DNA of 64,000 nt. It comes from Cafeteria roenbergensis. Taxonomy: Eukaryota; Sar; Bigyra; Bicosoecida; Cafeteriaceae. Shown in pieces: positions 46,258 through 55,288 of the stretch; the first letter of the stretch is position 1; each line of letters starts with the position of its first letter. A program made the translations under genes and the position numbers. The stretch is taken from assembly GCA_008330645.1 (NCBI GenBank), contig VLTN01000007.1, positions 434,001 to 498,000 on the forward strand, read 5' to 3'. A model generated the notes under the pieces. It did not search any database. It saw only the letters and a list, made by a program, of their open reading frames with translations, and was not told the origin of the DNA.

Positions 46258-47547
46258 TCACGGGCAGGGCAGGCGCCGCACGAGGGCGGCCGCCCACTCC
46301 TGCTCGCTGACGAACAGGCCAAGGAACGTGGCAACGGCGGTCACGAAGGGAGCGCTGTCAGGCGACACCTGCATATCCGGCTTGAGGCCCACCGCGGCGA
46401 ATGCGGTGAGCAGAGCCAGCAGAGCCACCAGCATAGCGAAGGCGATGCGCTGCCACAGCGACGGCCCGACCTCCTCCTCCCCCTCCTCCTCTTCGTAATC
46501 CTCCCCCTCAGCGCCGATGGCGCCATCGTCGGCGTCGTGCTCAGCTGCCCCACTGCCCCGGGAGCGCCTCCGCTGGCCCGCGGAGTGCGAGGGGCGCCGC
46601 AGAGGGCTCTCCGCCGCGCCGAACGACATGCCGGAACCCCTGCCCACGCGCGCGCTGTGGCGGCGCCTGGCGGAGCTCGACGACCGGCCCACCCGAGGCA
46701 CCTCGTCGTCGGCCATGTCCGTGCCGGCGTCTGCCAGGGCAGCGTCCGCGCCGGCCTCCGACTCTGTGTCGGACTCGAACTCCTGCTCCTCCTCGGAGAG
46801 CACAGCGGCGGCCGGCTCCACCTCGTCGTCCTCCTCCATCCGCCCCGCCTCCTCCTCCCCCGCCTCCTCCTCCTCCTCCTCCTCCTCCTGCTTCCGCTGC
46901 TGGGCGGAGCGGGAGCCGCGGCCGCGGCGGCTGCTGCTCGCCCGGCGGCGGACAGGCGACGGGACAGCGTCCCGACTCGCCCGGCGGGCAGAGCGCGGCG
47001 CGGGCGCGGGCGCAGGCGCGTCCTCGCTCCCATCGTCGCTGTCCGAGGTAGAGACCACGTCGTCGTTTTCGGCCAGGCTGGGCTTCACGTCGATGAGGTC
47101 GTCGCTGCGCTGCGCGGCTGAAGACGAGTGCCACTCCCGCCCGGGGCTGGCCGCCTCACGAGCTGTGCGAGGCGAGATGGCGCCACGGGCCTTGAGAGCT
47201 GCGTGGTAGGCTGCCATGTTGGCGGCGCGCTCCTCCGGACTCGCCTCGCTGCTGGCAGCGGGCACTCGGCGGCTCTTGCCGCCCATGCTGCGCCGACGAA
47301 GTGGCGTTGGCGCCTTGACGCTAGAGACCGGGGCAACTGGCCTCGATGACCGCTGCACTCCAGACTCGCGACGAGGGGTCGCCGCGTTCGCGTTGCGGGA
47401 GCCAGTGGACTTGCGGCTCGTTGGCGCAGTGGCGGTTGCCTGGGCCTTGCTCGCAGCAGGGCTGGCCACGGCGGCACGCATGCGGTTGGCGTTGGCAAGC
47501 GAACGGGCACGCACGGCCGCGTGCGCCTTTGCGATGGCGTCGTCCAT
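46258..47547 (-). CDS. Acidic, Ser/Arg-rich protein with C-terminal membrane anchor
   Basis: Single exon, 429 residues from ATG (MDDAIAKAHAAVRARS). The frame is open upstream to about 48,033 but the composition there does not look coding. Most of the chain is disordered, mixing basic Ser/Arg blocks with acidic blocks, including a run of about ten Glu. Near residue 365 comes SLWQRIAFAMLVALLALLTA, a strong transmembrane helix, followed by a short C-terminal part with a second weaker hydrophobic stretch. The layout suggests a tail-anchored protein with a long cytosolic or nucleoplasmic domain. No family was recognised. Confidence 0.65.
   Translation of the reverse strand: MDDAIAKAHAAVRARSLANANRMRAAVASPAASKAQATATAPTSRKSTGSRNANAATPRRESGVQRSSRPVAPVSSVKAPTPLRRRSMGGKSRRVPAASSEASPEERAANMAAYHAALKARGAISPRTAREAASPGREWHSSSAAQRSDDLIDVKPSLAENDDVVSTSDSDDGSEDAPAPAPAPRSARRASRDAVPSPVRRRASSSRRGRGSRSAQQRKQEEEEEEEEAGEEEAGRMEEDDEVEPAAAVLSEEEQEFESDTESEAGADAALADAGTDMADDEVPRVGRSSSSARRRHSARVGRGSGMSFGAAESPLRRPSHSAGQRRRSRGSGAAEHDADDGAIGAEGEDYEEEEGEEEVGPSLWQRIAFAMLVALLALLTAFAAVGLKPDMQVSPDSAPFVTAVATFLGLFVSEQEWAAALVRRLPCP
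46836..46889 (-). repeat. CTC trinucleotide-rich tract encoding poly-Glu
   Basis: A CTCCTC-rich stretch on the plus strand encodes runs of Glu on the minus strand in the acidic membrane-anchored protein. Confidence 0.8.
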
Positions 47548-48249
47548 GGCGGCGGCTGGGGGGGAATGCCACTCGGGTGCCGGTCCTTTGCCAGCCGCCG
47601 TTCGCCGCCGTTGCCCCGGCTCTGCCGGTTGCGCCTCCGTTCGGGCCCACGCTGCGGTCCACAAGCCTTGCGGCGCAGCGGGCCGTGTGCCCCAGAGCTT
47701 CCATCGCAGCGTAGGGGGCGCCGCGGTCGCCTGACACCAGACTCGCAACGGCTGGAAGTTGCGGTGAACCCATGTGCCTCGCATTTGCAGCCCCAGTCCG
47801 CATGCCGGGGCGCGAAGGGTTGCGTGGGCGCGAGGTAGCAGAGGGTGTGGTAGGTTGCGTGGCCGTTCGAAATGACGGGCGCGCAAGCGACGAAGGCCGG
47901 GAGGGCGGGATTGCGATTGGCGCCACGCAAAGGCAAAGCGCCGGGAATGAATCGCGCGCCATGGGGCGCTCGGGCGACGGCCGTTTCCAGGCAGCAGGGC
48001 AGCTCGTTGCTGGCGCTGGCGCCCTGCCCGCATGTTGGGGCAGAGGCACCAGTGCCAGCACAGCGCCCCGGTGGCCTTGTCCGGCCCGCCGTCCCACCAG
48101 TCAGGCCTCGGCGCGAGACCCGCCCCTCCCCGCCAATGGCGCTGGGTGCGAGTGCGCGGGGAGCGGAGCAGTGATGAGCCACTGCTGCCCCCCCGGTGCT
48201 GCAGCGCCCCCCGCGAACGGGGGAGCGACGCGGCCCTGCGATGCGTCGC
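47548..48249. other. 702-bp intergenic region between two minus-strand genes
   Basis: This lies between the start of the acidic membrane protein gene and the stop of the secreted protein gene. It must hold the promoter of the first and the 3' UTR of the second. Frames crossing it lack family signals and conserved features. A small upstream exon of the acidic gene cannot be excluded. Confidence 0.45.
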
Positions 48250-49489
48250 TCAGGCCTTGTGGGCGTGCAGGGAGCGCGGGGCGGGGGCGCCGAGAAGCAT
48301 GGGCTGCTTGGCGGTGAGGAGGGGGTTGGCCTCCGCTCCGGAGTCCCAGGTGATCTGGATGGAGGTCTCGTTGGTGATGTGCGCGCGGCAGTTGCAGTTG
48401 TCATCGACGAAGGCGGTGGTCCACTTGGGCTGCACGGCGGCGCCGTCGTACTCGACCTTGATGTCGGTGAAGGTGACCTGGTTGTTGGGGGGGTACTGGG
48501 CGCACTGCCACTGGCTCTTCTCCATCACGAAGTAGGCGATGTTGAACTTCTTGGGGTTGCCGTCGGGGCCGGTCTGCACGGGGATGGAGAAGGAGACCGA
48601 GGCGCCGGTGTTGAGGTCGGAGTGGTAGACGTTGTAGCTCTGGTTGGAGGCGACGTAGGTCACCGAGCCGAAGAGGGTGTGGCCGGCCTTGGTGTTGAAG
48701 GAGGCGCTGTTGCGGTTGTACTCCGGCTCCCACTGGAAGTACTCGTTGTAGAACGACCAGGAGTAGCCCTCCCACGGGTTCCTGCGACAGCGGGGCGGAG
48801 GGGTGCGGGGCAAGTGCGTGCTTGCCGGGGCAAGTGGCGACGCGACGCCGCCAGCCGGTGCGCACGGCTGTGGCGGGCTGCGCGGTCCGGACTCACACAG
48901 GCTGGATGAGGTTGAGGTTGTCGGACGACTCAATGCTGCGAGAACGGGGGCGGAGGAGCGGGCCGGCACAGGGGGAGCGAGTGGAGGCGCGACGTTCGCT
49001 CGGCTCTGCCCCGCAAGTTGAACCAGCGCCGCCGACGGAATCGCGCGCCAGGGCGCTGATGCAGCGGGGGAGGCTCACCCGAACCACGGGCTGAAGAAGG
49101 CACCGGGCTCAGTCGGGTTGTCGGGCACCTGCGGTCGGGGCGCGGCGGGGATATCACGCGCTGGCGGCAGATCGAACCGCGCGGGCCGGGCTTGGCGACG
49201 CGCGCACGCGCGCGCTGCAAGGGCTCACGACCCACTTCGCCTCCATGTAGGTGATCTTGCAGTCGCCGCCGCAGTTGGGGTTGGTGCCGGTGGCGTAGCC
49301 CTGCGAGGCGGGGGGGCAGGCGGGCGGCGCGAGGGGAGGTCACGACGGTTCGCCCAGGCGCGGACGGCTCGCGGTCAGGTCCGACGCCGCGCCCTCGCAC
49401 GGCGCGCTCACCATCCAGCCCTCGGCGGGGTCCTTCGCGCTGACGGCGACCGCGAGGGCCGCCACGATGGCAGCGGACACGAGCATCAT
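48250..49489 (-). CDS. Secreted protein resembling G1 glutamic peptidases (eqolisin-like)
   Basis: Five exons: 49,412-49,489; 49,229-49,300; 49,079-49,128; 48,897-48,935; 48,250-48,781. All introns (100-143 bases) are GT-AG and in phase; 256 residues. Residues 1-18 are a signal peptide (MMLVSAAIVAALAVAVSA). The spliced body runs KITYMEAKWVVPDNPTEPG, FFSPWFGIESSDNLNLIQPV, then YNEYFQWEPEY and KKFNIAYFVMEKSQW. This follows the strand order of fungal G1 peptidases (FTVPSV, WVGIDG...LQTGVDF, YEWYPDY, AEWIVE). Gln78 and Glu167 fall where the catalytic Gln and Glu should be. Overall identity is low, so a non-catalytic concanavalin-A-fold relative is possible. Expected location: secreted or vesicle lumen. 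It is divergent from Plg-RKT by 173 bases. Confidence 0.7.
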
Positions 49490-49662
49490 GCTTGCTTTCT
49501 CGTTGAGGGAGTGCGGCGCGGGATCGGAACGATCGGCGCCACCGAGCTCGCCGAGTTAGGTTCGGCCCGGCAGAGCCGCCGGCGTGCAGTTGCAGCTCAG
49601 GCGGCAGCGGCGGCTCGGGCACTCTTGATTGTCGCGACCCGCGCGCCACTCACGCGGCCGCC
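49490..49662. promoter_or_regulatory. Shared 173-bp divergent promoter region
   Basis: This is the gap between the ATGs of the secreted G1-like gene (-) and Plg-RKT (+). No TATA box is seen. Inferred from layout only. Confidence 0.45.
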
Positions 49663-50550
49663 ATGGGATCCACCATCTCGAGCGCGATGGAGCAGAGTGA
49701 GATCAGCGCATGGGAGTCCGCGGGTGGGCCCACCATCGCCTGCGGCAGCGCGTGGGCCAATCAGCCGCGCAATGGCCCCCGCTTTCGCCTCCCGCCCCGG
49801 ACGCGCAGGCCAGGGCAAGATGATGGAGAAGCAAGGCGAGATGCAGTCGAACATGGTGAGGATTCGATTGGTCTCATTTCGGGCGGCTAAATTGCGGAGC
49901 AAGTCGGTATGCCGCTGCGGGCCGCTGCCGCCGAGTTTCCCCGGGCGGGAGAAAACTGGTCCCGTCGCCCGAGCGCCGCCCGATCCAGGGCCGCGCGCCC
50001 CCCTCGCGGCCTCCCCGCGCCTCGATCCCCGCAGCTGAAGCGCCAGATCGTGATGCAAAAGGGCATCGCCGCGCGGTGAGTGCCCGGCCGGCAGCCCGTG
50101 CCGCCGCCAAGCCACGAATGCTCCGGGATGAGCCAGGCGCAACTGCCCGCGACGTGCCTGGATAACGTGCCCCGCCGGCCCGCGCCCCGCCGCCGCAGGC
50201 AAATGGCCGCCGCCCGAGCGCGCGCCAAGGACTTGCTTCACTTCGTTGGCGGCTTCGCGGCCTTTGCCGTTCCCGTTCTCGTTGTTCAAGCGGGCAAGAC
50301 CGGGAACAAGGTGTTTCTGGCTCCCGCCATCATCCTGAGTCTCGTCTGCGCCTACCAGGCTGACATGGCCTACGGGAACAAGATGGAGCGGATCCGCAAG
50401 GACGCCGAGACCATGCTTGCCGAGACCCCGGAGATGTTCGGCCTGCCCGCGGCTTCCTCGCTCAACCTCACCGACATCGACCGCGCTGTCGCAGCCGAGT
50501 CTCAGGCTGCAGCCGACGCTGCCGCCTACGACGCGGAGAACCGCCGGTGA
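49663..50550 (+). CDS. PLGRKT: Plg-RKT family (C9orf46-like) mitochondrial/membrane protein
   Basis: Four exons: 49,663-49,696; 49,809-49,855; 50,035-50,075; 50,199-50,550; 157 residues. The first three exons encode only 41 residues, yet splice in phase into MGSTISSAMEQSQGKMMEKQ, then GEMQSNMLKRQIVMQKGIAA and RQMAAARARAKD. This parallels human Plg-RKT (MGFIFSKSMNESMKNQ..., then RERQMAMQIAWSREF). Two hydrophobic helices follow (FVGGFAAFAVPVLVVQ and FLAPAIILSLVCAYQADMAY), the second ending in the family's YQ.D..YG pattern before a charged tail. The human protein's C-terminal Lys, which binds plasminogen, is Arg here, so a surface plasminogen receptor role is not implied; an ancestral membrane role is more likely. 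Confidence 0.88.
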
Positions 50551-50847
50551 TGGTGCCCTCCTCGTTCTCACTTCTTGAGTGCGCGTTGTATGAGTGCTGC
50601 GATGACCGGATGCGGGGCTGCCGACAGCCGCGCGTCCCTGCGACGCGCGAGCTGTGCGTTCGTTTGGCTGTCTGCGTGACTGCGCGCGAGGCTAATGCAG
50701 CACGGCCGTTCCGACGCGGACAGACTTGAGCGCCGCGAATGCGCACGCCCGACTGCACAGCCCCGCGCCACTGCCAGGCGGCCTCGCACCCCGTGCATAA
50801 CATGCATACTCACTCGACTGGTGCTGCGCGCCGCAGCGGGCAGCGCT

Positions 50848-53591
50848 TCACCGGCGACGCTGCTTGGCGGCAGGCGCCGGAGCCGCCAAGCGGCCAGGCG
50901 TGTGCAGGCGCTGCTTGCGTCGCTTGGGCTGCGGCGTGGGCTGCTCGTCCTCGGAGGAGTCGTCCAGAGCGATGACCGTGCCGGCGCCCGAGGTCCGCCC
51001 GGACCGCAAGCTCGAGGCTGCGCTGGCTCCAGAGCGCCGCCGACGCGACGCTGGGCTGCTGCCCTTGCTGCCTGGCCGCGAGGGGCTCGGCGCCTGGCTG
51101 CCGGCGCCGGCCGCTCTTCTGGAACGGCGCGATGCCGACGACGGCTGGCTGCCTGCGGCCCCAGCCGCGCCGGTCCGAGCTCGCGTTCGAGCCCTGGGGG
51201 CGACGAGGACATCGCCAGAGTCCTCATCCGATGAGTTGTCATCGCTGTCGTTGTCATCGTCGTCGCCATCGCTGTCGTCAGCGGCCAGCCGTTCGGGCGC
51301 GCTGTCCGGGGAGGCCTCGGGTGACGCTGCAGCAGCAGACCCTCGGCCGCGGCCGCGCCTCTCCCGCTCGCCTGCAGGCGGAGAGGCAGGTGCTGCTGCG
51401 GGCGCAGCGGCCGCGGCTCTGCGTGGTCGCTTTGGCTTGGCCTGGGCTGCAGCCTGCCGGGCGCGGGGCCGCTTCTTGGGCCTGGCCAAAGCCTCACTCT
51501 CTCCGCTGCTCAGAGACTCACCGTCGGGGCCGCGGGCGGAGCCGTCACTGCCACTGCTTGAGGCACGGCTGCGGGCAGTTGCGGCCGAGCGCTGCCGCCC
51601 GCCGACGGCTTCCCGGTCGCGGAGAGCGGCCCCGCCAGCGCTGGCCGCGGCCTTGCCTCCGCGGCCCGAGTTTTTGCCGGCCGGTTCGTGGGCGCCTCCT
51701 GCTCCCGCTCCACGGGCACCGCCACCTGCAGCGGCCGCGCGCTTGCTGTCGCCAGGGGGACGCACGAACGCCAGCAGGTCGCTGTGTCGCTGCTTGCCTG
51801 CCCGCGCGCCCTCTGCGGCCTCGACCACGCGCAGCAGCTCCTTGCGGTCGGCGTAGGCGGCCAGCAGCTGACGCATCGCTGCGTAATCCTCGACTGCCGG
51901 GTCGGCCGGCATGCTCAGGCAGAGCGCGACGGTTCGCCCCAGCGGTTTCGGCAGGCCCATGGACCACTGAGCCAGGTCGGCTGCAGCTTTGGCCTCGGCC
52001 GGGGGCAGGGCAGGGCTGGCGCTGCTACTCAGGGCCTTCTGCGCAGTGGCAAACAGCTTGCGCAGACGCTCACGCTCGGGCTCGGGCCCGAACCAGGGGC
52101 CAGGGCATCCGGCGAGTGCGGCGAGCACGATGGCGAGGCCCTCGAGGTCCATGGCCGGGACAAGCCCGCCGTCTGCGCGTCGACAAGGAGGCGCGCACGC
52201 ACGAGGGGGACGCGGATAGAGCTCGCGAACGGCCAGAGAACCCCGCCGCAGGCCAGGGTGACGGGGGATGGGGGGGGGGGGGTCCGGCCCATCTGCCATG
52301 CGCCGAGCGCCGGGCTCGGCGCGTGCCGGCGTGAGAGAGACGAGCGGAGCGCTCGCTGCAAGGACGCACGTGCTGCAACAGCAATAGCATGTGAGAAGCC
52401 CTGCACGTGCTGGAGCGTGCCCCGCTGCGGCGAGAGGCCAGCGCGCTCTCACCAGGCTCGGCCTCGATTCTGAGCGACGAGAAGGAGGTGACGCCTAGGG
52501 CGCTAACGGGCGTGCGCTCCCCCTTGAAGTCCCTGACGGGCATGCAGGTGGTGAAGTCGATCAGGGTTGCGCAGGCTGGGAGCGCCGGGTCGGGGTCTGC
52601 CGGGCGGCTGATGCAGATGTTGTCGGGTTTCAGGTCCAGATGCAAGACGTCCGCCCGCACGTGCATCAGACGCAGGGCATCAACCTGCAATTGGGAAGGT
52701 TTCGCGCGCGGTGGCGAGTTGGAGGGCCGCGGGGACACCGCGCCGGTCGGAAGGGGGCTGGGGGGCGATGGCAGAGGCGGACGCGGATGCGGAGAGGGTG
52801 GGGGCAACGGCGGCGCTGCGCTCCGAGAGTGGCACTCCTTGCTGGGCAAACGGGCCGCCGGCCAAGGCCCGCCCCCGCATGCCCTACAGAGGAGGGCAGC
52901 CGCGACCAGGCGCTCACCATGTCGACGCCAATGGCGCACACTGCCCCGATGGGAAGCCGGAAAGCGTTGAGGGCCGCCGTTACGATAGAAAGGTCCGAGC
53001 CCGCGTCGCGCATTGCCAAGTACCGATACCCCGCGCCCTTGCCAGTTGCGCCTACCGAAGGCGGGAAGGCGAGGCAGCGCATGGCCAGCGGTTCGGTGGT
53101 CATCTTGGCACGCAGGCGCAACGCCGTGATCTGGTACTCGTTGAACAGCCTTTGCGCCGCCTGCGTCTGCCGTATCTTCGCCCTAGGGTTGCGCTTCCGC
53201 TTGGCCAGGGCCGCGTCGTCATAGAGCTGCGAGAGCTTCAGCGCCCATGGGCCCGCCTCCTTGCTGGGAGCCAGAGTGTGAGCTGCGGGCGGAGGCGCAC
53301 ATGCAAAGAGTGCAATTGCTAGCTCAGCCGTTGGCTTTCGGCACGCGACTGGGGATCGAGCGCTGGCCACGCCCCACCCGCCGGACAGGGTGGTGCGCAG
53401 GCCGTGTAACGGCGACCCAGCAGCTCTCCCGCCCGCGGGCTGCGGCTGGGCCCACGCTCTGGCGTGGGCGCCTCACCGCTCCACACTTGCCCGAATGAGC
53501 CGGAGCCCAGAAGCCGGTCAAGCACCCATGGCCCAACCTCGAGCCCTGCCACGAGCGGCAGCGGCGTGTCTGGGTCAGCTTTCCCCGGCAT
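50848..53591 (-). CDS. CK1-like protein kinase with long basic/acidic C-terminal tail
   Basis: Four exons: 53,477-53,591; 52,918-53,282; 52,453-52,684; 50,848-52,172; 678 residues, all junctions GT-AG and in phase. The kinase features read in order: glycine loop LLGSGSFGQVW (residues 27-37), WALKL with Lys54, HLDLKPDN with Asp177 and Asn182, IDFTT with Asp203, then GVTSFSS and AMDLEGLAIVL. The KPDN and GV.SF.S signatures match the CK1/VRK group. Two motif changes stand out: HRD is HLD and DFG is DFT. The key Lys, Asp, Asn and Asp remain, so activity is possible. Beyond about residue 360 the tail is low complexity with Lys/Arg-rich (KPKRPRR) and Asp/Ser-rich blocks, suggesting nuclear localisation. 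It is divergent from ribokinase by 149 bases. Confidence 0.82.
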
Positions 53592-53740
53592 CGGCTGCTC
53601 GACAGCGGCCTGCCGAGTGACGGTGCGCGGGACGCCGCGATCAGTGGTTGGCAAACCGGCGTGGACAGAGCCGGCCAGCGCGCCAAACGGCACTCGCCTC
53701 GGGCCCGAACCAACCCCAAGCAGCACTGGGGCCGAGAGCA
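53592..53740. promoter_or_regulatory. Shared 149-bp divergent promoter region
   Basis: This is the gap between the ATGs of the CK1-like kinase (-) and ribokinase (+). No TATA box is seen. Inferred from layout only. Confidence 0.45.
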
Positions 53741-55177
53741 ATGGCCGCAGTCAAGGCTGCTGGCACCAGCGAAGAACGCCCGAAGGGCGCTGTTGTCGTT
53801 GTGGGCAGCTGGTGAGCCGCGCGCGAGGTTTGTCGGGTCGCTGCTCCGGTTTGGAAGCCCGACGCTGCGACTGCATGCCCCGGTGCTTGCCGGCCGTGCT
53901 TCCCCGGTGGAGTGGCTCGCAGCAATGCCGACCTGTGCACGTACACCCCCCGCTTCCCGGCTCCTGGGGAGACACTGCTCGGAACCGAGTTCGCCCAGGG
54001 CTGCGGCGGCAAGGGAGCCAACCAGGCTGTGATGGCTGCAAAGCTTGGGGTCGCGGCTGTGTCCTTCGTTGGGTGCATTGGGGACGACGGCCAGGGCCGC
54101 ATGATGCGCGATGCCATGGAAGCGGTGGGCATCGACTCGAAGGAGCTGGTCACCGCCACGGACGGCAAAGCGACTGGCGTGGCAACGATTCTGATCGGTG
54201 AGCTCGCCATCCCTTCTCCTCTCGCAAGCTGCCACCAGCCGCGCCCCAGCAAGCCTGAATCCCCAGCAGCCCGCGTGCGCTTCGGCCGCGCCCCGCAACG
54301 ACTGCAGCGTGGCGGGCTGGCCGTCACTGCGCAGCCCGCGCACGCCACCGCACGCCGCGCGCGCCGGCCGGCCGCAACCTGCGTGTCCGCGCTTCCTGCG
54401 TGCCTGACGCCCCCGCCCTGCGCAGACGCCTCGGGCGAGAACTGTATCGTTGTTGCTCCCGGGGCGAATGCGAACGTCGACGAGGCGTTTGTCCGGGGCG
54501 CTGGACCGCGCAGGGCAATTGAAGGCGCTTCCGTGCTTGTCACGCAAAACGAAATCCCGGGCGAAGGCACGGAAGCGGCGCTCGCGATTGCCGCGAGCGC
54601 AGCCGCGGCAAGCTCGCGGGGGACGCCTGTGACGGTGGCAAACCCAGCACCTGCGCCCGAAGCCTTGCCCGAGTCGGCAAAGACGGACGTCGACGTTCTC
54701 GTTCTGAACGAAAGCGAGGCAGCAGCTTTGGCGCACGCGGCTGGCGCAGACGGCTTCTCTGCGGAGGGGGAGGACGGCGGGGCTGAGGCTGTGGCCCGCG
54801 TGCTGCGCCCACGACATGCGTCGCGGCCGAGAGTGCTGGTGCTGACCCGCGGGAGCAAAGGCGCGTCCGTGGTCGTGGTGCCCTCGGAGGCCGAGGCTGG
54901 CGCAGTCACGGAGGTCTCCGTTGTGGAAGGAGTGCCAGCCGCCGCGGTCGTTGACACCGTCGGAGCCGGGGACGCGTTTGCAGGCACGCTGGCCGCAGTG
55001 CTCGCGGCAAGCGAGGACCCGCTGGCACGCATCGGCTCCATGGAACGTATGCGCGAGGCCGTGCGCCGATCCTGCACTGTTGCCTCCATGTCCGTCGGGC
55101 GCAAAGGAACCCAGTCTAGCTATCCGAGCAGGGCCGACGTCGAGGCAATCGATGCATCTATAATCGTGTCGTTGTGA
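53741..55177 (+). CDS. RBKS: Ribokinase
   Basis: Three exons, 53,741-53,811, 53,923-54,197 and 54,426-55,177; 365 residues (animal ribokinases about 320). Junctions restore VVVVGSCNADLCTYTPRFP and GVATILID followed by ASGENCIVVAPGANANVD. Family features: ribose-binding GGKGANQ near residue 56, the acidic region with NE at about residue 213, and the PfkB signature DTVGAGDAFAGT near residue 291, with the catalytic Asp at about 298. The enzyme phosphorylates D-ribose to ribose-5-phosphate in the cytosol, feeding the pentose phosphate pathway and nucleotide synthesis. The extra length is an Ala/Glu-rich insert before the ATP-binding part. Its stop converges on the IQ-motif gene's stop, 111 bases apart. 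Confidence 0.93.
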
Positions 55178-55288
55178 GTGGCGCTGCAGACCAATTGAGG
55201 CGTCCGAATGCGAATCGATACGAAGCAGGCAAAATGCAAGAACTCCAGGCAGAGCGCAAACGCCCACCGGTGAGGACACGCCTGGCCA

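Noticed and set aside
45370-47121. Plus-strand 583-codon frame
   Set aside because: It crosses TMEM14 introns and runs antisense to the acidic membrane protein gene, with no coherent protein features.
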